Part shown: in pieces, positions 56,286 to 64,000 of the stretch
Numbering within the stretch: position 1 is the first letter of the stretch
Layout of the letters: each line of letters starts with the position of its first letter
Assembly: GCF_017515565.1 (NCBI RefSeq)
Contig: NZ_JAFWFN010000083.1
Coordinates: 124,001-188,000 of the forward strand
Source of the DNA: Halomonas sp.
GTDB lineage: Bacteria > Pseudomonadota > Gammaproteobacteria > Pseudomonadales > Halomonadaceae
DNA: 64,000 nt
Reading direction: 5' to 3'
Notes under the pieces: generated by a model
Told to the model about the DNA's origin: nothing
What the model saw: only the letters and a program-made list of their open reading frames with translations
Database searches by the model: none
Made by a program: the position numbers and the translations under genes

Positions 56286-56705
56286 GTGAAAGCACGGGTA
56301 AAATGGACGGATGGCCGCCAGTTTGTTGCGGAATCGGGTAGTGGGCACAGCGTTGTAATCGATGGCCCACCTAATCACGGTGGCCGGAATACAGGCCCGC
56401 GCCCAATGGAAATGCTGCTGATGGGTATGGGTAGCTGCACGGCGTTCGATGTCCTGAATATCCTCGACAAAGCCCGAGCGGATGTCACCGACTGTGTGGC
56501 CGAACTTGAGGCAGAGCGTGCCGACGACGTGCCCTCCGTGTTCACAAAAATTCACGTTCACTTTTTAGTGACCGGGCGCAGCTTGAAAGAGAAGCAGGTA
56601 CAGCGTGCCGTTGAGCTTTCCGCTGAAAAATATTGCAGTGCTTCGATTATGCTCGTGAAAGGGGGTGTTGAGATTACCCACTCGTTTGAGATCATCGAAG
56701 CTTGA
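56286..56705 (+). CDS. OsmC-family protein (YhfA type)
   Basis: The 139-residue protein of the OsmC/Ohr superfamily starts at GTG 56286 with GAGGAGA upstream. Two redox-active Cys are present: MGMGSCTAFDVLNIL and KYCSASIMLVKGG. The short length and sequence fit the YhfA-like branch rather than Ohr. Role: probably peroxide or thiol stress, not proven for YhfA. It stands alone, with a hairpin downstream. Confidence 0.9.
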   Translation: MKARVKWTDGRQFVAESGSGHSVVIDGPPNHGGRNTGPRPMEMLLMGMGSCTAFDVLNILDKARADVTDCVAELEAERADDVPSVFTKIHVHFLVTGRSLKEKQVQRAVELSAEKYCSASIMLVKGGVEITHSFEIIEA

Positions 56706-56831
56706 GCTGCCTCGGGGTTAGCCCAGCCAGCTTGAGCCACACCATCGTTCTTAGCGGGCACCTGCAAAGGCCCCTGCCAGACACGCTAGCGGCAAAAAAA
56801 ATTGCCCGTCTGGATGCATACCACGCCATGG

Positions 56832-56855
56832 GCGGGCATAATACGCCCGCTTGTT
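56832..56855 (+). terminator. Probable terminator downstream of the OsmC gene
   Basis: GCGGGC/GCCCGC with a 7-base AT loop followed by TTGTTTAT. Stem is GC-rich; the T-run is interrupted. It lies about 127 bases after the OsmC-family stop and before the speD leader. Confidence 0.45.
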
Positions 56856-56975
56856 TATATCCCTACTGCGTAGCACGTGCTTGCGAGCGCCACCTGACAA
56901 GCGCGGTGACAAGTATTTATCGGTTCCGGCGCTGGCTCGTCGGGGTGTCTTCATCTGCCATAGGGAGGTTCGGAC

Positions 56976-57770
56976 GTGTCAGATAATCTCCGACTCCACG
57001 GGTTTAACAACCTGACCAGCTCGCTGAGCTTTAATATTTACGACATCTGTTACGCCAAAACCGAAGAGCAGCGTGCGGCTTATATCGACTATATCGATGA
57101 GCTTTACAACGCCGAACGTTTGACGCAGATCCTTAAAGACGTCACGAATATCATCGGCGCGCACGTGCTGAATATTTCGCGTCAAGACTATGAGCCACAC
57201 GGGGCTAGCGTCACCATCCTAATCGCTGAACACGAACTGGATGAACCAAGCCTTGAACACACTGAGCCAGGCCCCGGCCCGCTACCCGAAACGGTCGTCG
57301 CCCACCTGGATAAAAGCCACGTAACGGTGCATAGCTACCCTGAGTCTCACCCGGACAACGGCATCAGCACCTTCCGCTTGGACATCGATGTCTCTACCTG
57401 TGGACATATCAGCCCCCTTAAAGCGCTGAACTACCTGATCCACAGCTTTGATTCCGACATCGTGACCATGGATTATCGCGTACGTGGTTTCACCCGCGAT
57501 GTGGATGGTAAGAAACTGTTTATTGATCACGACATTACCTCGATCCAAGACTACTTGGCAGAAGATACCAAGCAGGCTTATCAGATGATCGACGTGAATG
57601 TGTATCAAGAAAATATGTTCCACACCAAGATGCTGCTTAAGGATTTCGAGCTGGACAACTACCTGTTCGGCACCTCGCGCCGCGACATTACCTTTGAAGA
57701 AGCGCGGGATATCGAAAGCCGCTTGCGCAAAGAGATGCTTGAGATTTTTTACTCGCGTAATCTCGATTAA
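56976..57770 (+). CDS. speD: S-adenosylmethionine decarboxylase proenzyme
   Basis: The 264-residue proenzyme makes decarboxylated SAM for spermidine synthesis. GTG 56976 has AGGGAGG upstream. It is the long E. coli-type form and self-cleaves at the Lys-Ser in [17 protein letters not shown] to give the pyruvoyl group. Strongly conserved stretches are [28 protein letters not shown] and [18 protein letters not shown] bidirectional terminator follows. Confidence 0.96.
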   Translation: MSDNLRLHGFNNLTSSLSFNIYDICYAKTEEQRAAYIDYIDELYNAERLTQILKDVTNIIGAHVLNISRQDYEPHGASVTILIAEHELDEPSLEHTEPGPGPLPETVVAHLDKSHVTVHSYPESHPDNGISTFRLDIDVSTCGHISPLKALNYLIHSFDSDIVTMDYRVRGFTRDVDGKKLFIDHDITSIQDYLAEDTKQAYQMIDVNVYQENMFHTKMLLKDFELDNYLFGTSRRDITFEEARDIESRLRKEMLEIFYSRNLD

Positions 57771-57816
57771 GCGTTTTGCCCAATCAGCACGTCACGCTCT
57801 TAAACGCTTAAATACC

Positions 57817-57856
57817 GAAAAGCCGTCCCACGACTTATCGTGGGACGGCTTTTTTT
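57817..57856. terminator. Bidirectional terminator after speD
   Basis: GAAAAGCCGTCCCACGA/TCGTGGGACGGCTTTTTT with loop CTTA: a long perfect stem with A-run on the left and T-run on the right. It can serve speD (+) and the convergent acyltransferase (minus). Confidence 0.94.
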
Positions 57857-57872
57857 ACGTTGGGTACCGTGG

Positions 57873-58787
57873 TCAATACAAGCTCGACTCGCCTTCTGGG
57901 CGCGTTTTAAACCGTCGATGAAGCCATAGATACTGCTCAGGATGCTTACGAATAGCCCGCTCTATAAATTCATTAACCCGGGTTGCGTCTGCCACCTCGT
58001 CACCACTCGGAAAATCATCAAACGCGGGCAGGCACTCAATCGTATAGGTGCGATTATCCGGGTTGCGGTGGAACATGAGTGGCACCACGGGCGCGCCTGT
58101 CATACGGGCAATTTTGCCCGTTAGGCGAATAGTTGCCGCCTGTTGGCCAAATAACGGCGCAAACACACTGACATCGCGGCCAAAGTCTTGATCCGGTGAA
58201 TACCAAACAATATGCCCCGCTTTAATCCGCCGCACCACGCCACGCAGATCATGACGATCAATCGCCTGACCAAAAATACGTGAGCGGGCACGGGTCATAA
58301 ACCGCTCGAAAAGCGGATTGTTATGTGGCCGGTAAACAACATCCGCTGGGAAAAACAGCGAATGTAGCGCTCCACCTAAATCCAGTGTTGAAAAGTGGAT
58401 ACCCACCACCAGCACGCCTTTTCCCTGAGCGTATGCCCGGGCAAGGTGCTCCTGGCCATTATACGCCACGCGGTGACGCAAGCCTTCCGCGTCGCGACAC
58501 CAGCCGGTGGCGGTTTCCACGAGGCCTACCCCGTTGGCAATAAAGGTTTCTTTAACCAGTTTACGCTGCTGCTCGGCGCTTTTTTCTGGAAAACAGAGGG
58601 CAATGTTGGCAGCCGTAATTTGCCGGCGTCGTTTAACAAAGCGCCACGCCAGCAGCCCAAGGATTTTTCCCACCCCTAGCTTTAACGGCCAGGGGAGCCA
58701 GGCGGCAACGTACATCAAGCCAATGGCTAACCAGGTAGGCCAATAGCGGGGATGAGCAAATGAGCGTGGGTACGAATTTTTTGACAT
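57873..58787 (-). CDS. lpxL: Lipid A biosynthesis lauroyl/myristoyl acyltransferase (LpxL/HtrB type)
   Basis: The 304-residue inner-membrane acyltransferase adds a secondary acyl chain to lipid A. One N-terminal hydrophobic segment (WLAIGLMYVAAWLPWPLKL) is followed by the catalytic H-x4-D in VGIHFSTLDLGGAL. RPHNNPLFERFMTRARSR and WYSPDQDFGRDVSVFAPLFG are further family motifs. Whether it is LpxL or LpxM cannot be told from one gene; the DQDFG form is common in LpxL. Confidence 0.9.
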   Translation of the reverse strand: MSKNSYPRSFAHPRYWPTWLAIGLMYVAAWLPWPLKLGVGKILGLLAWRFVKRRRQITAANIALCFPEKSAEQQRKLVKETFIANGVGLVETATGWCRDAEGLRHRVAYNGQEHLARAYAQGKGVLVVGIHFSTLDLGGALHSLFFPADVVYRPHNNPLFERFMTRARSRIFGQAIDRHDLRGVVRRIKAGHIVWYSPDQDFGRDVSVFAPLFGQQAATIRLTGKIARMTGAPVVPLMFHRNPDNRTYTIECLPAFDDFPSGDEVADATRVNEFIERAIRKHPEQYLWLHRRFKTRPEGESSLY

Positions 58788-58799
58788 ACGTATAACCGT

Positions 58800-59900
58800 T
58801 TAAACGCAGGCACCATGGTAGCGGCGCGGGGCTCTTGGCAAAACACCCGTTAACAGGGTGTAGCTAATCGTATCGCAATAGCGAGCGACTTCATCAACCG
58901 GCAGCACAGCACCATGGATTGACGCCCCCCACAGCACCACTTCGCTACCAATAGCGGCATCGTGAATATCGGTCACATCGACCGTTAACATATCCATCGA
59001 GACCTTACCGGCAATCGCGCAGCGCTGACCATTGACCAGCACGGGGGTGCCATCAACCGCGTGACGGTCGTAACCATCGCCATAACCTGCGGCCACCACC
59101 GCGATTTTAGAACGCCGCTCGGCGCGCCATCGGCCACCATAACCAACCGACTCACCCGCTTCTAGTTCGCGCAGGGCGATAATTTCAGAGCGCAGGCTCA
59201 TCACTGGGCGTAACTGCTGGGTAACGTCATTTGCTACTTCTAGCGGGTCACTGCCGTAGAGCATAACTCCCGGGCGATTCCAGTCACCGTGGGCGGCGGG
59301 CCAAGCCAGTGTTGCCGGCGAATTAGCTAAACAGAGAGGAGCCTTCAGTTGCTCGGCTAGCCCCGTCAATATCGACATCTGCTGGTTAAAGTAGCTGCCT
59401 TCACGGGCATCTGCCGACGCAAAGTGGCTCATTAAATGTAGTGCCGTCACCTGTGGCGCACTGGCTAACCGCTGCCAAACCGCCGGGGCCTCTTTTGGCG
59501 AGAACCCCAATCGATGCATCCCTGAATCGACCTTGAGCCATACGGGGATAGGCTGGCGGGGTGAAAATGCTAATAACGCGGCGACCTGCCACTCGCTGTG
59601 TACGCTGATCCAAAACCCATGCTGGTCGACCAGCGTTAGCTCGTCGGCACTAAAAATTCCCTCTAGCAGAATGATCGGCTTTGTTACACCGCCTGAGCGT
59701 AGATTAAGGGCTTCTTCAATGCTGGCCACAGCAAAAGCGGGCACCTCGGCTTCCAATGCACGGGCGCACTCAAGCGCACCATGGCCATAGGCATCGGCTT
59801 TAATTACCGCTACCGAACGACTTTGAGGCGCACAGCGGCACGCCAGCTGGTAATTATGACGCAGAGCGTCTAAGTCAATATGGGCCACTAGCGGGCGCAT
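58800..59900 (-). CDS. alr: Alanine racemase
   Basis: The 366-residue PLP enzyme makes D-alanine for peptidoglycan. PLP lysine lies in AVIKADAYGHGA; the catalytic Tyr of the partner subunit lies in VAAGYGDGYDR; GMHRLGF and MSHFASAD are further family motifs. ATG 59900 is preferred to a codon at 59912. It ends 13 bases upstream of the acyltransferase start and they may be cotranscribed. Confidence 0.95.
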   Translation of the reverse strand: MRPLVAHIDLDALRHNYQLACRCAPQSRSVAVIKADAYGHGALECARALEAEVPAFAVASIEEALNLRSGGVTKPIILLEGIFSADELTLVDQHGFWISVHSEWQVAALLAFSPRQPIPVWLKVDSGMHRLGFSPKEAPAVWQRLASAPQVTALHLMSHFASADAREGSYFNQQMSILTGLAEQLKAPLCLANSPATLAWPAAHGDWNRPGVMLYGSDPLEVANDVTQQLRPVMSLRSEIIALRELEAGESVGYGGRWRAERRSKIAVVAAGYGDGYDRHAVDGTPVLVNGQRCAIAGKVSMDMLTVDVTDIHDAAIGSEVVLWGASIHGAVLPVDEVARYCDTISYTLLTGVLPRAPRRYHGACV

Positions 59901-59951
59901 CACGTTTCTCACTTAGCGATATTCAATCAACATTAATAAAAAGCGGGGCCT

Positions 59952-59993
59952 AAAAATAGCGCACCGAGTGGTCGACTCGGTGCGCTATTTTTT
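59952..59993. terminator. Bidirectional terminator between alr and rpoS regions
   Basis: AAAAATAGCGCACCGAGT/ACTCGGTGCGCTATTTTTT with a GGTCG loop. It lies about 47 bases after the rpoS stop (minus strand) and about 50 bases upstream of the alr start, so it ends rpoS transcription and insulates alr. Confidence 0.92.
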
Positions 59994-60039
59994 GCTGGTC
60001 TAACCAGCGTGGTCTTATCAGGCGCTATATTTTTAGCGG

Positions 60040-61014
60040 TTAGCTCTCGAAAATAGCCTCTAAGGACAAGCCCTGTTTCTCTAGCGAGCGGCGAAGTTTT
60101 TTGAGGGCCTCCACCTGAATCTGGCGAACCCGCTCTCGGGTTAACCCTATTTCTGCCCCCACCTCTTCCAGCGTTGCGGCTTCGTGGCCGCGAAGGCCAA
60201 AACGGCGCACAACAACCTCTCGCTGCTTTTCGCTCAACTCATCAAGCCAGTGGTCAACGTGCTCCCGCACATCGCCATCAACCAAACACCCTTCTGGCCC
60301 CTGCACATCATCATCGGCCAAGGTGTCGATCAAGGGCTTATCGCTTTCGCCTCCCATGGGGTAGTCCACGGAGGAAACACGCTCGTTAAGGCCCAGCATT
60401 TTCTTGACAGTTTCCACCGGTTTATCAAGATGGTCGGCGATCTCTTCTGCAGTGGCTTCGTGATCCAGCTTTTGGGTCAACTCCCGAGCCGCCCGCAGGT
60501 AGATGTTCAGCTCTTTCACCACGTGAATCGGCAACCGAATGGTGCGCGTTTGGTTCATCAGTGCGCGCTCTATGGTTTGACGGATCCACCAAGTCGCGTA
60601 GGTTGAAAAGCGAAAGCCTCGTTCGGGATCGAATTTTTCAACCGCACGGATAAGCCCCAGGTTGCCCTCTTCAATCAGATCCAGCAGCGTTAAGCCGCGA
60701 TTAAGGTAGCGTCTGGCGATTTTAACCACCAGCCGCAGGTTGGACTCAATCATCCGAGAGCGACCAAGCGCATTGCCTTTGCGTGCCAAGCGGCCGTAAT
60801 AGACCTCTTCCTCTGGCGTCAACAGCGGCGAAAAGCCGATTTCATTGAGGTAGATTTGCGTTGCATCCAAGCTTTGAGTCGATTGACGGTCTTCACGACC
60901 TAACGCTTTTTCGAAGGCTTCCTCCTCTGCGGTGACATCATCATCGGGTTCATCCACCGCCTCTTCAACCGCGTTTAGGTCAATCTCCTGCAGATCCTTC
61001 TCCAGCATACTCAT
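60040..61014 (-). CDS. rpoS: RNA polymerase sigma factor RpoS (stationary phase/stress)
   Basis: The 324-residue alternative sigma factor has a short acidic N-terminus (about 1-45) and region 1.2 ([21 protein letters not shown]). Region 2 ([22 protein letters not shown] and [20 protein letters not shown]), region 3 and region 4 HTH ([20 protein letters not shown]) follow. Length as in other gammaproteobacteria (330 aa in E. coli). GGGGGATGAG is the RBS for MSML. It is downstream of nlpD, the classical arrangement, with a 225-base gap. Confidence 0.97.
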   Translation of the reverse strand: MSMLEKDLQEIDLNAVEEAVDEPDDDVTAEEEAFEKALGREDRQSTQSLDATQIYLNEIGFSPLLTPEEEVYYGRLARKGNALGRSRMIESNLRLVVKIARRYLNRGLTLLDLIEEGNLGLIRAVEKFDPERGFRFSTYATWWIRQTIERALMNQTRTIRLPIHVVKELNIYLRAARELTQKLDHEATAEEIADHLDKPVETVKKMLGLNERVSSVDYPMGGESDKPLIDTLADDDVQGPEGCLVDGDVREHVDHWLDELSEKQREVVVRRFGLRGHEAATLEEVGAEIGLTRERVRQIQVEALKKLRRSLEKQGLSLEAIFES

Positions 61015-61239
61015 AGTCTCATCCCCCCGTTGTTACACCTTGCCGCCATTTAAAAAGTGAAAGTGGTTGTACTCCATGTACGCGTTCACCTTTATTGTTA
61101 TATGACGCCTGATTCAACTATCCAGGTTTTACCGGTAGGCGCAATCGCCTACCGTTTGCTACGCTTTACGTTATCCATGTTTATACAACGGCTCTGACGT
61201 TAACGGAACTGATTAGTCGCTAACGAGACAAATCCGTGG

Positions 61240-62319
61240 TTAGCGAGACGGCAAATAGTTCATCGGGTCTTGAGGCTGCCCATCGCGGCGCACTTCAAAG
61301 TGAAGCTTAACGCTATCGGCATCGCTATCCCCCATCGTGGCAATCACCTCGCCAGCTTCTACAACATCATTCTCTTTGACGCTTAAGCTGTCGTTATGAG
61401 CGTAAGCGCTAAGATATTGATCGTTATGCTTAAGTAGAATCAAGTTGCCATAGCCACGCACGCCGCTGCCTGCATAAACAATAATACCTGGACCTGCCGC
61501 TCTAACAGGTTGCCCCTTTTGTCCGGCGATATCAATCCCAGCGGTAATTGCCCCACCCTGGCCAAACTCGCCGGTTACCTCACCTTCGGTCGGCCACCGC
61601 CAATTAACCTCATCAACCGGTGTGAAGGTGCGCGAAGAGCGGTCGGTTTGCGCGGTTTGGCTAGGCTGCGCGGCCGCTGGCTCACGAGCGGACTCTGGCT
61701 CGCGTGCTTGCTCCGGCTCCGGCTCGGCAGCAGGCGTAGGCTCTGGCTCTCGTTCCTGCGCTGAAGCTTGCTCTTGCACGACAGGCTGGGTGGCCTCTAC
61801 GCTTGGTGCTTCTTCCACGGCAGAGCCACTAGGCTCAGAAGCACCCTGTGCGACTTGTTGGGCAGCTTCCACCGCTGTGCGCTCCGCGGTTATGCGTTGG
61901 TTGCGTTCAATGGCGCTTTCATCAGGCAGTAGCCAGTCCATGTCTTGGTCATTGCTTGCAACGGCGGTGGCTTGAGGCCTCAACCCCGTTGCCACAGCGC
62001 CCGATGCTGGCCGACTAACAACATCACCCGATGGCTGGCTGGCGGCGGTACCCGTTCCTTCGCGCAGCGCAATGGTTTGTCCTGGGTGAATTTGGTAGGG
62101 CGCCGCAATATTATTGAGCGCGGCTAACTGGCGATAATCGAGGTTGTGTTCCCACGCGATACCGTAAAGCGTGTCACCCGCCTTCACCGTATATTGCGGC
62201 GAGCTGTCTACCGCGCGGCGCGCGTCGCTTAAATCACGTACTTGGGGAGTGTTTTGGTGTTGGTTTGCACAGCCACTAATAGCCAGCGCCAACACAGACA
62301 TCATGAAAACCTTACGCAT
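61240..62319 (-). CDS. nlpD: NlpD-type lipoprotein with LysM and degenerate M23 domain
   Basis: ATG 62319 gives a lipoprotein signal (MRKVFMMSVLALAISGC). The 359-residue protein has a LysM domain (YTVKAGDTLYGIAWEHNLDYRQLAALNNI), a long Glu/Pro/Ala/Gln-rich linker and a C-terminal M23 fold (about 255-355). The first zinc-binding His of active M23 peptidases is replaced (TAGIDIAG instead of H-x-G-I/V-D), so it should be an amidase activator for division like E. coli NlpD. AAGGAG is near the start. It overlaps no neighbour; rpoS follows. Confidence 0.93.
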   Translation of the reverse strand: MRKVFMMSVLALAISGCANQHQNTPQVRDLSDARRAVDSSPQYTVKAGDTLYGIAWEHNLDYRQLAALNNIAAPYQIHPGQTIALREGTGTAASQPSGDVVSRPASGAVATGLRPQATAVASNDQDMDWLLPDESAIERNQRITAERTAVEAAQQVAQGASEPSGSAVEEAPSVEATQPVVQEQASAQEREPEPTPAAEPEPEQAREPESAREPAAAQPSQTAQTDRSSRTFTPVDEVNWRWPTEGEVTGEFGQGGAITAGIDIAGQKGQPVRAAGPGIIVYAGSGVRGYGNLILLKHNDQYLSAYAHNDSLSVKENDVVEAGEVIATMGDSDADSVKLHFEVRRDGQPQDPMNYLPSR

Positions 62320-62326
62320 GCAAACC

Positions 62327-63322
62327 CTACTCCTTTTCAACGCCGCGCGCGTTATCTGTTAAATGATGCTCTGCATCGCTCTTGTCATGCTCGTCGACGT
62401 GATCCGCTGCGCGGCGATTAAGCAATACCACCAACAGGGCGCCAACGGCCATCAGTGCCACCACGCCCACAAGTTGTGCTGACGCCCCAGTCAGCGCGGC
62501 GTAATCACTCGGCATTAGATAGCGGTGAGCGAGTGGGATCATTTGCCCTTCAGGGCCAATTTGGTAGCGTACCAGTTCCCTCCAGGGCCAGAGAATGGGT
62601 AATGAGCCGATAATAAAGCCCAGCAGCAGCTGCAGCGTAGAGTCATGGTGACGGCTCAACAGCCACGAAAGCAACCGGGAAAATAGCGCCAGACCAAATA
62701 TGCAGCCTACGCCAAACAAAACGATGATCACCATATCAAAACTGCGTATAGCGCCCATGATGGTGCCGTAGAGTCCCATCGTGAGCAATAAAAAGCTACC
62801 AGAAACACCGGGCAGCAGCATGGCGCTAATCGCAATTGCCCCTGCCAACATGACTACCAACGCTTCGTTGCCGACTAACAGAACCAACGGCATCATAGCG
62901 GGTAGGGCTTGCGCGAGTAGCAAGCCAACCGCTAAAGGCAATAAATACCATATTTTCCAGCCATGCCCGGCTTTGCCGACCACGAGTGCAGAGGCCGCTA
63001 CTAAGCCAAAAAAGAAGCCATCCAGCAGTAGTGGGTAAGCCTCCATAAGCCAGAGCGCCAAATGCGCAACACTAAAAAGGCTTACCGCGACCCCTGAAAG
63101 AAGCGGAACCAAAAACGTGAGGTTCAAGTGCTGGCTTAAGCCCGCTAATCCTTGACGTCGCCAAACCACTAGCGCACTGGGGCCGAACTGCTTAATCGTA
63201 TTGATCAGTTCTTCATAAATACCGGTAATAAAGGCAATGGTGCCACCTGAAACACCGGGCACCGCGTCAGCGGCGCCCATACCGGCGCCTTTAAAAAACA
63301 GTTCTAAAAATCGACGCTTCAA
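62327..63322 (-). CDS. DUF368 membrane protein (PopT-type undecaprenyl-phosphate translocase)
   Basis: The 331-residue inner-membrane protein has about nine helices. DUF368 signatures are duplicated: GAGMGAADAVPGVSGGTIAFITGIYEEL at residues 12-39 and ISAMLLPGVSGSFLLLTMGLYGTI in the second half. DUF368 proteins (PopT) are established as translocases that recycle undecaprenyl phosphate across the membrane. It starts in the last bases of pcm and lies before nlpD, so it is inserted into the usual pcm-nlpD order. The C-terminal tail is hydrophilic and His/Asp-rich. Confidence 0.92.
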   Translation of the reverse strand: MKRRFLELFFKGAGMGAADAVPGVSGGTIAFITGIYEELINTIKQFGPSALVVWRRQGLAGLSQHLNLTFLVPLLSGVAVSLFSVAHLALWLMEAYPLLLDGFFFGLVAASALVVGKAGHGWKIWYLLPLAVGLLLAQALPAMMPLVLLVGNEALVVMLAGAIAISAMLLPGVSGSFLLLTMGLYGTIMGAIRSFDMVIIVLFGVGCIFGLALFSRLLSWLLSRHHDSTLQLLLGFIIGSLPILWPWRELVRYQIGPEGQMIPLAHRYLMPSDYAALTGASAQLVGVVALMAVGALLVVLLNRRAADHVDEHDKSDAEHHLTDNARGVEKE

Positions 63323-63951
63323 TCCACCACTCCTTGCAAAAGGGGTACAAAGCGCACGGGTTCAAGCCGACGCTTTTCAAAGGCACCGCCAATGCGCTTT
63401 ATTTGGGTAAGCCACTGGCTGCCATCGGGTTCTTCAAGCGGGGCAATTAACACCCCGTCGCGGCTAAGCTGTTCAAGCAGCGCTTCTGGTAGCGACTGGG
63501 CACAGGCGGTCAATAAAATAACGTCAAAGGGCGCTGCTGTCGGCCAGCCATTGCCATCATCGGATACTGCTAGCGCTGCTTCTGCATCTAACCGCCATAG
63601 TCGCTCAACGGCGCGCTCGTGCAGGGCATAAATGCGCTCTAAGGAGTAAAGCGAATCCACTAGCCGCGACAAAATAAGCGCTTGGTAGCCAGAGCCGGTG
63701 CCCACTTCTAGCACACGGCGCGGCTGGGCGCGCAGGACTAGCTCGGTCATTCGGGCAACGGTAAGCGGCTGAGAAAGGGTCTGACCAAAACCAATGGGCA
63801 GCGCGGTATCCTCGTAGGCGCGGTGAGCAAGCGCTTCATCGACAAACAGGTGCCTGGGCTCGCTGGCCATTACATCCAGGACGCGAGTATCACGGATACC
63901 CTGTTGAACAAGCCGTTCAACCATGCGGTCGCGAGTCCGCTGGGAGGTCAT
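63319..63951 (-). CDS. pcm: Protein-L-isoaspartate O-methyltransferase
   Basis: The 210-residue SAM-dependent repair enzyme methylates L-isoaspartyl residues in damaged proteins. Motifs: MTSQRTRDRMVERLV at the start, EPRHLFVDEALAHRAYEDTALPIGFGQTLSQPLTVARMTE and SAM site LEVGTGSGYQA. ATG 63951 matches the Pseudomonas start; an ATG at 63996 is in frame and would add 15 residues. A 4-base overlap couples it to the DUF368 gene. Confidence 0.94.
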   Translation of the reverse strand: MTSQRTRDRMVERLVQQGIRDTRVLDVMASEPRHLFVDEALAHRAYEDTALPIGFGQTLSQPLTVARMTELVLRAQPRRVLEVGTGSGYQALILSRLVDSLYSLERIYALHERAVERLWRLDAEAALAVSDDGNGWPTAAPFDVILLTACAQSLPEALLEQLSRDGVLIAPLEEPDGSQWLTQIKRIGGAFEKRRLEPVRFVPLLQGVVD

Positions 63952-63982
63952 CCCTCGCCCGCGAAGCTCGCCGGGTGATAAC

Positions 63983-64000
63983 TCAGGCAAAGGCATCCAA
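63983..64000 (-). CDS. Possible last codons of surE (partial)
   Basis: In the frame offset from pcm, the window edge encodes L-D-A-F-A then TGA. The usual gene order puts surE directly upstream of pcm with a short overlap, so this may be the surE C-terminus. Only five residues are visible, so it is a positional guess. Confidence 0.3.
   Translation of the reverse strand: MDAFA

Overview
The window looks like a chromosomal segment from a halophilic gammaproteobacterium of the Halomonadaceae (Halomonas/Vreelandella type). The assignment rests on gene order and content: rpsU-dnaG-rpoD, the block lptD-surA-pdxA-rsmA-apaG-apaH-cca, amgK-murU beside lptD, pcm-nlpD-rpoS, several osmoprotectant uptake systems (a ProVWX-type ABC importer and a BCCT carrier) and acidic secreted lipoproteins. 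No database search was possible, so the genus is an inference.

Region 1 (1-7765) is the right-hand part of an integrated filamentous phage (inovirus). On the + strand, in order: the end of a probable ssDNA-binding protein, two tiny membrane proteins, the major coat protein with a terminator behind it, a Gly-rich adsorption protein, a gpVI-like protein, a Zot/gpI assembly ATPase, the phage's own secretin, a replication initiator and a tyrosine integrase. The integrase ends about 70 bases from the CCA end of a tRNA gene with anticodon CAT (7766-7842, minus strand) whose body resembles tRNA-Ile2. This is very probably the attachment site. The left end of the prophage lies outside the window.

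Region 2 (7.9-16.4 kb) starts with a YceI-like periplasmic protein. An ABC exporter follows that is split by one in-frame TAA exactly where the family has Tyr in RFYDP. Next come a short P-loop relic of a FecE-like ATPase and a TonB-dependent siderophore-type receptor behind a good Fur box, then a LysR regulator (also with a Fur-like site), an AEC transporter and a PQQ-type sugar dehydrogenase. This looks like an iron-acquisition locus that is partly decayed.

Region 3 (16.4-31.5 kb) holds a sensor kinase/NtrC-type regulator pair, two small lipoprotein genes, an AT-rich spacer with a near-consensus promoter, proVWX-like genes, a universal stress protein with a BCCT carrier, a DEDDh exonuclease with a cNMP/CBS/nucleotidyltransferase protein, a DUF4168 protein, an EamA exporter and a stand-alone EAL phosphodiesterase.

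Region 4 (31.4-39.3 kb) holds mtgA, the glutathione-dependent formaldehyde genes fghA and frmA with a divergent LysR regulator, L-serine dehydratase, an unrecognised membrane protein and an AbgT-family transporter.

Region 5 (39.3-64 kb) is core genome: rpoD, dnaG and rpsU; tsaD, plsY, folB and folK; cca, apaH, apaG, rsmA, pdxA, surA and lptD; amgK-murU; an OsmC protein and speD; an LpxL-type acyltransferase and alr; rpoS, nlpD, a DUF368 lipid-carrier translocase and pcm. Oddities here are a SurA with a single parvulin domain and a CCA enzyme without a visible HD motif. The most novel accessory element in the window is the inovirus. No CRISPR array or recognisable anti-phage system was seen.
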